64,000 nucleotides of DNA from Rathayibacter sp. VKM Ac-2804 (GTDB taxonomy: Bacteria > Actinomycetota > Actinomycetes > Actinomycetales > Microbacteriaceae), in assembly GCF_009866655.1 (NCBI RefSeq), contig NZ_CP047420.1:2108001-2172000 (forward strand), given 5' to 3'. The position numbers were made by a program, and so were the translations under genes. The notes below the pieces were generated by a model. It was not told where the DNA came from. It ran no database searches and saw only the letters and a program-made list of their open reading frames with translations. Positions 46,461 to 57,227 of the stretch are shown here, piece by piece; the first letter of the stretch is position 1; the number at the start of each line of letters is the position of its first letter.

Positions 46461-46497
46461 GAACGGGCCGGCGGGAGTGATCCCGACCGGCCCGTTC
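46461..46497. terminator. Bidirectional terminator, RDD / DUF4191
   Basis: An 11-bp stem gaacgggccgg (46461-46471) / ccggcccgttc (46487-46497) with an inner cggga/tcccg dyad, between the convergent RDD and DUF4191 genes. Confidence 0.8.
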
Positions 46498-46518
46498 CTC
46501 CGTCCACCGAGGCGGGGA

Positions 46519-47229
46519 TCAGCGCGAGCGCTGCGGGCGCACCTTGAACGGGTCGACGCCCTTGGGGATCGGCAGCGAGGTGTTGAGCGAGGCGAGGCGG
46601 TTCTTCACGGCCAGGACCTCGGCCTTGGTGAGGACCTTCTTGGTCTTCGCGAGCGTGCGGGGGACCTTGTGCAGCGGCACGGCACCCTCATCGGGACCGA
46701 CGTTGACGAAGGTGACCGGGACATTGGGGAGGATGCGGCTCACCTTGCGGCGCTCGTCCTCGAGCATGCGCTTGGTGCGGCCGGTCGGTCCCTCGGCGAT
46801 CAGCACGACGCCGCCACGGCCGACCGCGCGGTAGACCGCGTCCTGGGTCTTGCCGTTGACGGCCACCGGCATCTCGCCTCCGGTCCAGGTGCCGCGGAGA
46901 CCGCTGCGAAGGACGGCGCCGACGGCGCCCGGCTGCCCGGCGATCTGACCGTAGGCGGCGCGCTCGGCCCGGCGGGAGAGGACCGCGAGACCTGCGACCA
47001 GCCCGGCCATCACGCCGACGACGATCCACAGCGCGATGACGAAGCCGTTGCCGTCGCTGAGGAGGACTCCGAGGAGAACACCGATCAGGATCGGGACGGC
47101 GAGGGCGAGGAGGATGATCCAGACCGCGCTGCTGTCGTAGCGGCGGGTCATCTGGAACACCTGCCACATCTGCTTGAGACGTCCGGGTTCCTTGACCGCC
47201 TTCGTCGACGGTTCCGTGCTGCGTGCCAT
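46519..47229 (-). CDS. DUF4191 family membrane protein
   Basis: A 236-residue protein. Two transmembrane helices near the N-terminus (SAVWIILLALAVPILIGVLLGVLL; FVIALWIVVGVMAGLVAGLAVL) precede a basic cytoplasmic domain (RRAERAAYGQIAGQPGAVGAVL, GRTKRMLEDERRKVSRILP, KTKKVLTKAEVLAVKNRL). It is a DUF4191 protein (Rv2219 in M. tuberculosis), function unknown. TATCCT (47236-47241, minus) is 6 nt before the ATG, with GGAGG in the spacer. In many Actinobacteria lipA precedes this gene; here the upstream gene is an unrelated divergent membrane protein. Confidence 0.9.
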   Translation of the reverse strand: MARSTEPSTKAVKEPGRLKQMWQVFQMTRRYDSSAVWIILLALAVPILIGVLLGVLLSDGNGFVIALWIVVGVMAGLVAGLAVLSRRAERAAYGQIAGQPGAVGAVLRSGLRGTWTGGEMPVAVNGKTQDAVYRAVGRGGVVLIAEGPTGRTKRMLEDERRKVSRILPNVPVTFVNVGPDEGAVPLHKVPRTLAKTKKVLTKAEVLAVKNRLASLNTSLPIPKGVDPFKVRPQRSR

Positions 47230-47380
47230 TCCTCCAGGATACCGAGCGGACCCGGCGGGGGAGACCGATCCGAGCGGATCCGCCGGGTCGCCGCTCCTCC
47301 CCAACGGCATTGAGTCCGATCACTCCACGGATGCGGCGGTCGGCCCCACGGCCGGTGGACCCGGCAGGCACTCTCGGAGC

Positions 47381-48685
47381 ATGGCAGCGAGCGGCGAGCG
47401 GAACGGGAGCGGAGAGCGGTCCACGGAGCGGATCGCCGGCTTCGCCGTGGCGGGGGCGGGAGCTCTGGGCGCGCTCGTCCACGACGGTGATGGGCGGCGC
47501 CTGAACGCCGCTCTCCTCTCGCGGGAGCGGGCGGAGGCCGCGCTGCGCTCGGGGCTCGACCGGCTCGAACGGCACGACCACCGCCAGCGGCTCGTGGACG
47601 TCGGTGTGCATCGCGACGGTCTCGTCCTGCTGACCGAGCCACCGGTCGTCACGACCCTCGAGGAGGTCCTCGAGTCCGATGTCGCGCTGCCACCGGGCGT
47701 CGTCGTGACCCTTCTCGCTCCGATCATCGGCGCTCTTCGGGACTGCATGGCAGCGGGCGTGCTCCCGGCGCCCGGTGCGGAGGCGATCGGGCTGACCGAG
47801 GAAGGGCGCCCGGTGCTGCTGCTGAGCGAGGCGGCCGTGGCGGCGTCGGAGTACGAGGTCCGTGCGGCGGTCCGCGGTCTCCTCGCCCGGTGCCGGCAGC
47901 GCTGCCCGGAGTGGCACGGGAGTCCCGGGGAGGACGACGACCTCGAGGCGGTCGAAGCGCTGCTGTACCGCACTGCGGTCCCGCTGCCGCTCGGGGCGTC
48001 CCCGCGCGTGGCGCGAGCGGCGGAGGGGCTGAAGCGAGCGCGCGAGGTCTCGCCGGGTCGTCACCGTCGGACCCATCCGCTGGACGGCTGGCGGGACCGC
48101 GCGATCGCCGTCGTCGTCCGTCGGCGCGGACCCCTCGCCGCGGCTCTGGTCATCCTCGTCGGCGCACTGGCGATGACGGCGTGGGGACCGGAGCGGGTCT
48201 CGGGCGCGCAGTCCGCGGCCCAGGAGCGTCCCCCGGTCGCCACGCCCCTGACCCCGGCGCCGCTCACTCCGTCACCGACCGCGACACCTTCACCGGCGCC
48301 GGCGCCGACACCGTCCCCGGCGGCCGCATCACCACGGACGCCGTCCCCTGAATCCGCGCCCGCGGTGCAGCCGCCGCCCGCGGACCTGGGTGCGGAGGCG
48401 GCGGCGGTCGCCCTGCTCGCCGCCGTCCGCGACTGCCGTGCGGCGAGCCGGGCTTGCGCGTCAGCGCTGACCACGACCGACTCCCCGCTCCGGTCGGAGT
48501 GGGCCGCCGTCGCCGTGTCTCTCCGGCACGAGACCGCCGTCACCGCCGTCCACGCGGACGTGAACGGTGCCTCCGCGGTCGTCGCGATCGGGCCGGACCC
48601 GGGAACGACGACGGCCTCCGTCCTGATGATCAGGACGGAGGCCGTCTGGCTGCTGCGCGACGTCTTCACCGACGGGGGCCGCTAG
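47381..48685 (+). CDS. Membrane-anchored pseudokinase-like protein
   Basis: A 434-residue protein. The N-terminal 200 residues follow the layout of a degenerate Ser/Thr-kinase N-lobe and hinge (LVDVGVHRDGLVLLTEPPVVTTLEEVLES, then GVVVTLLAPIIGALRDCMAAGV, then LTEEGRPVLLL) but no catalytic HRD or DFG is present. One transmembrane helix (about 250-270, GPLAAALVILVGALAMTAW) is followed by a Pro/Thr/Ser-rich stalk and a small extracellular domain with three cysteines (VRDCRAASRACASALT). It may be a signal or wall-sensing pseudokinase. Function unknown. The start at 47381 is weak; a longer start is possible. It occupies the slot that in many Actinobacteria holds lipB/lipA. Confidence 0.65.
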   Translation: MAASGERNGSGERSTERIAGFAVAGAGALGALVHDGDGRRLNAALLSRERAEAALRSGLDRLERHDHRQRLVDVGVHRDGLVLLTEPPVVTTLEEVLESDVALPPGVVVTLLAPIIGALRDCMAAGVLPAPGAEAIGLTEEGRPVLLLSEAAVAASEYEVRAAVRGLLARCRQRCPEWHGSPGEDDDLEAVEALLYRTAVPLPLGASPRVARAAEGLKRAREVSPGRHRRTHPLDGWRDRAIAVVVRRRGPLAAALVILVGALAMTAWGPERVSGAQSAAQERPPVATPLTPAPLTPSPTATPSPAPAPTPSPAAASPRTPSPESAPAVQPPPADLGAEAAAVALLAAVRDCRAASRACASALTTTDSPLRSEWAAVAVSLRHETAVTAVHADVNGASAVVAIGPDPGTTTASVLMIRTEAVWLLRDVFTDGGR

Positions 48686-48708
48686 TGCGGCGCGTCAGCG
48701 ATGGGGCG

Positions 48709-50166
48709 TCAGATGCCGAGGTCGTTCTCGAACGAGCCCTCCTCGAGGCGCTCCTTGATGGCCACCAGGAAGCGGGCCGCGTCGGCGCCGTCGACCGTGC
48801 GGTGGTCGTACGAGAGGGCGAGGAACACGGTCGAGCGGATCGCGATCGCGTCGCTGCCGTCGACCTGCACCACGGCCGGCTTCTTCGTGACGATGCCGGT
48901 GCCGAGGATCGCGGTCTGCGGCAGGAACACGACGGGCGTGTCGAACAGCGCACCGCGCGAGCCGGTGTTGGTCAGGGTGAAGGTGCCGCCGGCGAGCTCG
49001 TCGGGCTTGAGCTTGTTGTTGCGGGTGCGCTCCGCGAGGTCGCCGATGGTGCTGGCGATCTGCGCGAGGGTGAGCTCCGACGCGTTCTTCAGGACCGGGG
49101 TCAGCAGGCCGCGCTCGGTGTCGACCGCGATGCTGATGTTCTCGTGGTCCGGGTAGACGATCGAGTCGCCGTCGAGCGTCGAGTTGATCACCGGGTAGGC
49201 CTTGAGGGCCTCGGCGGCCGCGAGGGCGAAGAACGGCAGGAAGGACAGCTTGGCGCCGGTCTTCTCGTTGAAGGTCTTCTTGACCGAGTCGCGGAAGCGG
49301 GCGACGGCGGTGACGTCGACCTCGACGACCGAGGTGAGCTGGGCGGTCGACTGCATCGACTCGACGGCGCGCTGCGCGAGCACCTTGCGCAGGCGGGTCA
49401 TCGGCTGGGTCGTGCCGCGCAGGGGCGAGGTCTCGAGCGGCGTGCGGGCGGCCTTCGCCGCGGCCGCGGCGGGAGCCGAGACCGGGGCGGGAGCGGACTT
49501 GGCGGCCTCGACGGCGTCGAGCACGTCCTGCTTGCGGATGCGGCCGCCGACACCGGTGCCGGTGAGGGTCGAGAGGTCGATGCCGTTCTCGCCCGCCAGC
49601 TTGCGCACCAGCGGGGTGACGTAGCCGGGGTTCGAGTCGGTGGGCTCGGGGGTCGCAGCCGGCGCCGGGGCGGCGGCGGCAGAAGCCGGAGCAGCGGCGG
49701 CGGGGGCCGGGACCGACGGAGCGGGCGCGGATGCCTCGGGAGCGGCGGGCTTCTCGGCGGCGGGGGCCGGCTCGGGCTCGGCGGGGGCCGGAGCCTCCTC
49801 CTCGGTCTCCGCGTCGACGGAGGGGGTGGCCTCGTCGGTCGGCTCGGTCTCGGCGGCCTCGGCCTCGGGCGACTCCTCGGCGGCCGGGGCCTCCTCGGCG
49901 GGGGCCTCGGGCGCGGACGCGGCTCCGGAGCCGTCGCCGATGCGCACCAGCTCGGCGCCGACCTCGACGGTCTCGTCCTCCTGGACGAGGATCTCCTCGA
50001 TGACACCGGCGACGGGCGACGGGATCTCGGTGTCCACCTTGTCGGTCGAGACCTCGAGCAGCGGCTCGTCGACCTCGACGCGGTCGCCGACGTTCTTCAG
50101 CCAGCGGGTGACCGTTCCTTCCGTGACACTCTCTCCGAGTGCCGGGAGGCTGACGGATTCGCTCAT
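48709..50166 (-). CDS. sucB: 2-oxoglutarate dehydrogenase E2 (dihydrolipoamide succinyltransferase)
   Basis: A 485-residue E2 component. It has a single lipoyl domain with Lys43 (STDKVDTE), then a long Ala/Pro/Glu-rich linker, a peripheral-subunit-binding domain (YVTPLVRKLAGENGIDLSTLTGTGVGGRIRKQDVLDA), and the catalytic domain with HRTVDGAD near residue 455. One lipoyl domain is fewer than in some actinobacterial E2 proteins that carry two or three. AAGGAG precedes the ATG (AAGGAGACAGGCTC). It is downstream of lpdA on the same strand (82-bp gap). E1 is not in the window. Confidence 0.94.
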   Translation of the reverse strand: MSESVSLPALGESVTEGTVTRWLKNVGDRVEVDEPLLEVSTDKVDTEIPSPVAGVIEEILVQEDETVEVGAELVRIGDGSGAASAPEAPAEEAPAAEESPEAEAAETEPTDEATPSVDAETEEEAPAPAEPEPAPAAEKPAAPEASAPAPSVPAPAAAAPASAAAAPAPAATPEPTDSNPGYVTPLVRKLAGENGIDLSTLTGTGVGGRIRKQDVLDAVEAAKSAPAPVSAPAAAAAKAARTPLETSPLRGTTQPMTRLRKVLAQRAVESMQSTAQLTSVVEVDVTAVARFRDSVKKTFNEKTGAKLSFLPFFALAAAEALKAYPVINSTLDGDSIVYPDHENISIAVDTERGLLTPVLKNASELTLAQIASTIGDLAERTRNNKLKPDELAGGTFTLTNTGSRGALFDTPVVFLPQTAILGTGIVTKKPAVVQVDGSDAIAIRSTVFLALSYDHRTVDGADAARFLVAIKERLEEGSFENDLGI

Positions 50167-50247
50167 GAGCCTGTCTCCTTAAGACGCTTGTGTTCGTTGC
50201 TTCAGTTTAGTGAGGCGGGAGCGGCCGGTCGCCGCCCCGCGATGGTT

Positions 50248-51621
50248 CTAGAGGGCGTGCAGCGGCTTGCCCGCGAGAGCGAGGTGCGCCTCGCCGAGCG
50301 CCTCGTTCTGCGTGGGGTGCGCGTGCACGAAGGGCGCCACGTCCTCGGGGTGCGCCTCCCAGTTCACGATGAGCTGGGCCTCGCCGATCAGCTCGCCGAC
50401 GCGGGCGCCGATCATGTGCACGCCGACGACGGGACCGTCGACGACGCGCACGACCTTGACCGAGCCGGCGGTGCCGATGATCGTGCTCTTCGCGTTGCCG
50501 CCGAGACCGTAGTCGTAGCTCGCGACGCGGTCGGCGCCGTACTCGGCGACGGCCCGCGCCTCGGTCAGACCGACGGACGCCACCTCGGGGTCGCTGTAGG
50601 TGACCTTCGGGATGTTCAGGTCGGCCACCGTCTGCGGCTTCAGGCCGGCGAGCTCCTCGGCGACGAAGATCCCCTGCTGGAAGCTGCGGTGCGCGAGCTG
50701 CAGGCCGGGCACGATGTCGCCGACGGCGTAGACGCCGGGGACCGAGGTCCGCAGGCGCTCGTCGGTGATCACGTAGCCGCGGTCGAGCGTCACGCCGATC
50801 TCCTCGAGGCCGAGCCCCGCGGTGACCGGGCCGCGGCCGACCGCGACGAGGAGGAGGTCGCCCTCGACGCTCGCCCCGCTCTCGAGCGAGACCGAGACGC
50901 CGTCGTCGGTCTGGACGACGCCGGTGACGCGCGAGCCGAGGGTGAAGGAGATCCCGCGCTTGCGGAAGGCGCGCTCGAACTGCTTGCTGACGCTCTCGTC
51001 CTCGTTCGGCACGAGGTGGGGGAGCGCCTCGACGATCGACACCTCGGCACCGAAGGAGCGCCAGACGCTGGCGAACTCGACGCCGATGACACCGCCGCCT
51101 AGCACGACGACCCGCTCCGGCACGTGGTCCAGCTCGAGGGCCTGGTCGCTGGTGATCACGCGGCCGCCGATCTCGATGCCCGGGAGGGTGCGCGAGGCGG
51201 AGCCGGTCGCGACGACGATCGAGCCGCCGTGCAGCACGTGCTCGCCGACCGTGACGGTCGTCGGCCCGGTCAGCCGGCCCTCGCCGGAGACGACGGTGAT
51301 GCCGCGGGCGGAGACGAGGCTCTGCAGGCCCTTGTACTTGCCGGCGACGACGCCCTCGCGGTAGCGCGTGACGCCGGGGACGTCGATGCCCTGGAAGCCG
51401 GCGAGGACGCCGTACTTCTGCGCGTCGCGGGCGCCGTCGGCGAGCTCGGCGGCGTGCAGGAGGGCCTTGGTCGGGACGCAGCCGCGGTGCAGGCAGGTGC
51501 CGCCGAGCTTGTCGCGCTCGACGATCGCCACGCTCATCCCGAGCTGGGTCGCGCGCAGAGCCGCCGCGTACCCGCCGCTGCCACCTCCGAGCACGACCAG
51601 GTCGTAGCGCTCTTCCGACAC
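50248..51621 (-). CDS. lpdA: Dihydrolipoyl dehydrogenase (E3)
   Basis: A 457-residue flavoprotein that reoxidises dihydrolipoamide with NAD+. The FAD-binding motif is VVLGGGSGGYAAA. The redox disulfide is Cys43-Cys48 (GGTCLHRGCVPTKALL). The NAD motif is VVVLGGGVIGVEFASVW, and the C-terminal HAHPTQNEALGEA carries the catalytic His-Glu pair. The GTG start at 51621 has GGAG-type purines upstream. It forms a likely operon with sucB. Length and motifs are normal. Confidence 0.97.
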   Translation of the reverse strand: MSEERYDLVVLGGGSGGYAAALRATQLGMSVAIVERDKLGGTCLHRGCVPTKALLHAAELADGARDAQKYGVLAGFQGIDVPGVTRYREGVVAGKYKGLQSLVSARGITVVSGEGRLTGPTTVTVGEHVLHGGSIVVATGSASRTLPGIEIGGRVITSDQALELDHVPERVVVLGGGVIGVEFASVWRSFGAEVSIVEALPHLVPNEDESVSKQFERAFRKRGISFTLGSRVTGVVQTDDGVSVSLESGASVEGDLLLVAVGRGPVTAGLGLEEIGVTLDRGYVITDERLRTSVPGVYAVGDIVPGLQLAHRSFQQGIFVAEELAGLKPQTVADLNIPKVTYSDPEVASVGLTEARAVAEYGADRVASYDYGLGGNAKSTIIGTAGSVKVVRVVDGPVVGVHMIGARVGELIGEAQLIVNWEAHPEDVAPFVHAHPTQNEALGEAHLALAGKPLHAL

Positions 51622-51732
51622 CCAGTGACTCCCTTGCGACGTGCGGTTCCCCTCGCCTCCGCGGATCCCCGCGCCTGTGCGCGGGCCGGTCGGAGGGGGG
51701 ACGAGGCGGGAGATCCCGCCCCGTCGACCCTA

Positions 51733-53259
51733 CTACGCGCTCGCCAGGCCCTCGGCCAGGGCGAGGAGGGCGCGGACCGAGACCCCGGTGGGGCCGGTGC
51801 CGGTGAAGCCGTACCCGCCGCCGCCGTTGTTCGCCGGGCCGGCGATGTCGAGGTGCACCCACGGGATGCGCGCCGCGTCCGGGCCCTCGCCGCGGGTTCC
51901 GACGAACTCCTGGAGGAAGTGCGCGGCGATCAGCATCCCGCCGGCGGTGTTGCCCGGCTTGATGTTGGCGATGTCGGCGATCTCGGAGTTGAGCAGCGGG
52001 CGCAGCTCGGCGGGGAGCGGCATGTGCCAGAAGAGCTCGCCGGTGCTGCGGGCCGAGTCGAGCACCGAGGCGACCAGCTCGTCGTCGCCGAACGCGCCGG
52101 CGTAGCGGTTGCCGAGCGCGACCACGGCGGCGCCGGTCAGCGTCGCGACGTCGACGATCGCATCCGGCTGCTCCTCGCTCGCCGCGACGAGGCCGTCGGC
52201 CAGCACGAGCCGGCCCTCGGCGTCGGTGTTGAGCACCTCGACGGTCTTGCCACCGCGGATCGTGAGGACGTCGTTCGGGCGGATGGCGGTGCCGGACGGC
52301 ATGTTCTCGGCGATGCAGAGCCAGGCCGTGACCCGTACGGGCAGACGCAGCTCGGCGACCGCGCGCACGACGGCGTAGACCGTGGCCGCACCGGTCATGT
52401 CGTCCTTCATGCCGATCATCGAGGCCGGCGGCTTGAGCGAGAGTCCGCCGCTGTCGAAGGTGATGCCCTTGCCGACCAGCGCGAGGTGCTTCGGCGCCGC
52501 CGACTCCACTGTGCCGTCGGGGGAGTGAGCGCCTTCGGGGGAGTAGGCGATCTTGACGAGGCGGGGCGGGCGCGAGGAGCCGCTGCCGACGCCGAGGATT
52601 CCGCCGAAGCCGTCCCGCTCCAGCGCCGTCTCGTCCCAGACCGTGACCTCGAGAGGCAGTCCCTCGACGCCCTCCAGCACGGCCTCGGCCAGCGTCTGCG
52701 GGTAGAGGTGCGACGGCGGGGCGTTGACCAGGTCCTTCACCGCGGAGACGGCGCGGCCGACGACCAGGGCGCGCTCGAGGACGGCCTCGTCGGCGGAGTC
52801 GTCGGTGGTGACGAGGAGCACGCTCTCGACGGGAGCCTTCGCCGACTCGAGGGTGCTGTGACGGAAAGCGGTGTAGCTGTAGGAGCCGAGCGCGGCTCCC
52901 TCGGCGACGGCCGCGAGCGCGCCCTCGCCGCCGGTGGGCAGCGCGAGGGCGACCGTGGCGGTGCCGGCGAGGCTGCGGACGGCGAGGCCCGCGGCGGTCC
53001 GCAGGACCGTGGCACTCGGCTCCGCCGATCCCAGGCCGACGAGCGCGAGGACGCCCGCGCGGACCGAGGAGGGGACGCGCGTCAGCGATTCCGCGGCGCC
53101 GGTGACCCCGAGTGCCGGGAGGGCGGCGACCAGGTCGTCGAAGCCGTCGACGCCGACGAGACGCGGGCCGTCCGGCCCGGGCGCGACGCCGAGGACGAGG
53201 GCGCCGGTGTCGAGGTCGGAGACGGGAGCGGTCGTGTACTCGAGAGAGGAGAGGGGCAT
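51733..53259 (-). CDS. pepA: Leucyl aminopeptidase (M17)
   Basis: A 508-residue dizinc aminopeptidase. The metal-binding motif NTDAEGRLVLADGL (about 341-354) is exact, and the upstream GKGITFDSGGLSLKPPASM and KDDMTGAATVY supply the remaining metal ligands. The N-terminal third is a substrate/regulatory domain. TAGCAT (53267-53272, minus) lies 7 nt before the ATG; leaderless. It is upstream of lpdA on the same strand (111-bp gap), as in Mycobacterium (pepB-sucB cluster). Confidence 0.96.
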   Translation of the reverse strand: MPLSSLEYTTAPVSDLDTGALVLGVAPGPDGPRLVGVDGFDDLVAALPALGVTGAAESLTRVPSSVRAGVLALVGLGSAEPSATVLRTAAGLAVRSLAGTATVALALPTGGEGALAAVAEGAALGSYSYTAFRHSTLESAKAPVESVLLVTTDDSADEAVLERALVVGRAVSAVKDLVNAPPSHLYPQTLAEAVLEGVEGLPLEVTVWDETALERDGFGGILGVGSGSSRPPRLVKIAYSPEGAHSPDGTVESAAPKHLALVGKGITFDSGGLSLKPPASMIGMKDDMTGAATVYAVVRAVAELRLPVRVTAWLCIAENMPSGTAIRPNDVLTIRGGKTVEVLNTDAEGRLVLADGLVAASEEQPDAIVDVATLTGAAVVALGNRYAGAFGDDELVASVLDSARSTGELFWHMPLPAELRPLLNSEIADIANIKPGNTAGGMLIAAHFLQEFVGTRGEGPDAARIPWVHLDIAGPANNGGGGYGFTGTGPTGVSVRALLALAEGLASA

Positions 53260-53372
53260 GAGCGCAATGCTAGGCGCGGCTGCGACGCGGCTCCGTCGCC
53301 CCGGCTCGGCTGTTCGCTCAGGGCTCAGCGCCGCCGGGGAGGCGCCGCCGTGGGCCGTCTAGGGTTGATCGC

Positions 53373-54296
53373 ATGCCGGATCCTGCAGACCTGTTCGCGA
53401 TCGAGGGCGACCTCGCCGACGTCCCGCGGGGCCTCCACCTCGTGGCCGGCCTCACCGGGTTCGCCGACGCGGGCGGCGCCGTCGGGCAGCTCGCCGAGCA
53501 CCTGCACGGGACGCTCGAGCACCGGACCGTCGTCGAGTTCGACCCGGACCAGCTGCTCGACTACCGTGCGCGCCGGCCGATCATCACCTTCGATCAGGAC
53601 CACCTCGCCGACTACACGCCGGCGACCCTCCGCCTGTCGCTCGCGCACGACGAGCTGCACCAGCCGTTCCTCCTGCTCACCGGCTTCGAGCCGGACTATC
53701 AGTGGGAGCGCTTCACCCGGGCCGTGCTCGAGCTCATCGATCGGCTCGAGGTCGCGAGCACCACCTGGGTGCACGCGATCCCGATGCCCGTCCCGCACAC
53801 CCGACCGGTCGGCGTGACGGTCAGCGGCAACCGCGAGGACCTCATCGAGGCCATGTCGGTCTGGAAGCCGGTCACCCAGGTGCCCGCGAACGTCCTGCAC
53901 CTGCTCGAGCTGCGGCTCTACGACCGCGGGCTCCCGGCTGTCGGCTTCGCCCTGCTCATCCCGCACTACCTCTCCGACACCGCCTACCCGCAGGCGGCCG
54001 TCGCGGCGCTCGAGAGCATCTCGGCGTCGACCGGGCTGATCTTCCCGACCGACAGCCTGCGGGAGAGCGGTCGCGAGTTCCTCGCGAAGGTTGACGAGCA
54101 GGTCGGCGCGAACGAGGAGCTGCAGAAGCTGGTCTCGGCCCTCGAGTCGCGGCACGACACCTACATGGAGGGGACGAGCCTGCGCTCGCCGCTCACCGAC
54201 GAGGACGGCTTCGTCCCGAGCGCGGACGCGCTCGCGGCCGAGCTGGAGAAGTTCCTGGCGATCAAGCGCCCGGGCGAGGAGCCCACCGCGTCGTAG
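53373..54296 (+). CDS. PAC2 family protein (proteasome-assembly-chaperone-like)
   Basis: A 307-residue soluble protein beginning DLFAIEGDLADVPRGLHLVAGLTGFADAGGAVGQLAEHL, the PAC2 signature. The middle resembles the ATP-grasp/PAC2 alpha-beta core (HPLFLLTGFEPDYQWERF-like and VPHTRPVGVTVSGN). The family is common in Actinobacteria and archaea; here it is unlinked to proteasome genes and its role is unknown. TAGGGT (53360-53365) lies 7 nt before the ATG, so it is leaderless and divergent from pepA. MFS follows 55 bp later. Confidence 0.9.
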   Translation: MPDPADLFAIEGDLADVPRGLHLVAGLTGFADAGGAVGQLAEHLHGTLEHRTVVEFDPDQLLDYRARRPIITFDQDHLADYTPATLRLSLAHDELHQPFLLLTGFEPDYQWERFTRAVLELIDRLEVASTTWVHAIPMPVPHTRPVGVTVSGNREDLIEAMSVWKPVTQVPANVLHLLELRLYDRGLPAVGFALLIPHYLSDTAYPQAAVAALESISASTGLIFPTDSLRESGREFLAKVDEQVGANEELQKLVSALESRHDTYMEGTSLRSPLTDEDGFVPSADALAAELEKFLAIKRPGEEPTAS

Positions 54297-54351
54297 TCGC
54301 GGCGCCCACGGGCGGCGGAGCAGTCGCGACCTGCTTGGTAGTCTCTGCCGA

Positions 54352-55680
54352 GTGCGATCTCGTCGAGCCTGGTTCGTCTTCAGTGCCGGTGCCTTCGCGT
54401 ACCTCGTCGCGGTCCTCGACCGGACGACGCTCGGAGTAGCGGGCGTCGACGCGGCGGAGCGCTTCGGCATCTCGGCCGCGATGCTCTCCTCGCTCGCGGT
54501 GGTGCAGCTCATCGTCTACGCCGGGATGCAGATCCCGGTCGGCATCCTGATCGACCGCTTCGGCCCCAAGACGCTGATCCTCAGCGGCACCGCGCTGATG
54601 ATGGTCGGGCAGATCGTCCTGGCCTTCGCGCCGTCCCTCGGCGTCGCGATCGTGGGCCGCATCCTGGTCGGCGCGGGCGACGCCGCGATCTTCACCTCGG
54701 TGATCCGCCTGACGGTGACCTGGTTCAGCGGCCCGATCGTGCCGCAGCTGTCGCAGTGGATCGGGAACATCGGCCAGGTCGGCCAGATCCTCTCCGCGCT
54801 GCCCTTCGCCGCGATCCTGCACGCCGCGGGCTGGACGCCCGCCTTCCTCTCGGTCGCCGGCATCGGGGCCGTCGCGTTCCTCGGCGTCCTCCTGCTGATC
54901 ACCGACGTCCCGCCCCGGACCGAGCCGATCGTCCTGGTGCCCCCGACGCTCCGCGCGACCGTCGCGCAGCTGGGCGTGAGCCTGCGCCGGCCGGGGACGC
55001 AGCTCGGCTTCTGGTCGCACTTCGTGACGCAGTCCTCCGGCACCGTCTTCACGCTGCTCTGGGGCTACCCCTTCCTCGTCTACGCGATCGGACTCGAGCC
55101 GGGGGTCGCCGCTCCGACGCTCACGATCGTCGTGGTCGCCGGCATCGTCGTCGGTCCGATCCTCGGCGTGCTCACCGCCCGCCACCCGATGCGGCGGAGC
55201 AACCTCGTGCTCGGCATCGTCTCGGCGATGGCGGTGGCGTGGACCGTCGTCCTGCTCTGGCCGGGCGTCCCGCCGTACTGGCTGGTCGTCCTGCTGCTGA
55301 TCGTGATCGGCGCCGGCGGCCCGGGATCGATGATCGGCTTCGACTTCGCGCGCACCTTCAACCCCTCGCGGAGCCTTGGGGCCGCCAACGGCGTCGTCAA
55401 TGTCGGCGGCTTCCTCGCGAGCTTCACGATGATGTTCCTGATGGGCCTGCTGCTCGACTCGCTCGCCGGGCCGGGAGCGGACTCCGCCCAGCTCTACTCG
55501 ATGGACCACTTCCGGCTCGCCTGGTGCATCCAGTACGTCGTCGTCGGCGCGGGAGTGATCGGGCTGATCACCGCGCGCCGCAGGACCCGGCGCCGGCTCG
55601 CCGAGGACGAGGGAATAACGGTGGCCCCTCTGTGGGTTGCATTGAACGACCGTCTCCGTCGTGGCCGCGCAGGACGCTGA
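54352..55680 (+). CDS. Major facilitator superfamily transporter
   Basis: A 442-residue membrane protein with 12 hydrophobic helices. The motif A-like loop after helix 2 (GILIDRFGPKTLILSG) and the central cytoplasmic loop (TDVPPRTEPIVLVPPTLR) are characteristic. The GTG at 54352 has TAGTCT exactly 7 nt upstream (54339-54344), so leaderless. The tail is basic (ARRRTRRRLAEDEG, then RLRRGRAGR). The substrate cannot be assigned; no catabolic or resistance gene is adjacent. Confidence 0.88.
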   Translation: MRSRRAWFVFSAGAFAYLVAVLDRTTLGVAGVDAAERFGISAAMLSSLAVVQLIVYAGMQIPVGILIDRFGPKTLILSGTALMMVGQIVLAFAPSLGVAIVGRILVGAGDAAIFTSVIRLTVTWFSGPIVPQLSQWIGNIGQVGQILSALPFAAILHAAGWTPAFLSVAGIGAVAFLGVLLLITDVPPRTEPIVLVPPTLRATVAQLGVSLRRPGTQLGFWSHFVTQSSGTVFTLLWGYPFLVYAIGLEPGVAAPTLTIVVVAGIVVGPILGVLTARHPMRRSNLVLGIVSAMAVAWTVVLLWPGVPPYWLVVLLLIVIGAGGPGSMIGFDFARTFNPSRSLGAANGVVNVGGFLASFTMMFLMGLLLDSLAGPGADSAQLYSMDHFRLAWCIQYVVVGAGVIGLITARRRTRRRLAEDEGITVAPLWVALNDRLRRGRAGR

Positions 55681-55948
55681 CCGTCACCACCGCCCTTCCC
55701 GGTCCTCCCGCGATGCCCCGCCTGGTCTCGCGTCGGACTCCGCTCGGAGTACCGAACCCCTGAGCGCACGGCCGCACTACTCAGGCGTGCAATAATTGTC
55801 AATAGGACCCGTTCGGGTCGAGGAGCACGGCGCCCACGTCGGGCGTGCGATCCCCTCGACTTGACATGGGTCCTCGTAATGCCCACCGACGGACGACGCC
55901 TCCCGGCCTCGCCCGCAGCCGGGACGCAACGGATGGAGAGGTGCCGCC
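55681..55948 (+). promoter_or_regulatory. Upstream region of sigA
   Basis: 268 bp without a gene. A TTGACA (55861-55866) and an aataattg stretch (55790-55797) are the only promoter-like elements; they do not make a well-spaced pair. The final part carries ggagaggtgccgcc as the sigA ribosome binding site. Confidence 0.35.
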
Positions 55949-57223
<1,275 letters not shown>

Positions 57224-57227
57224 ACCG

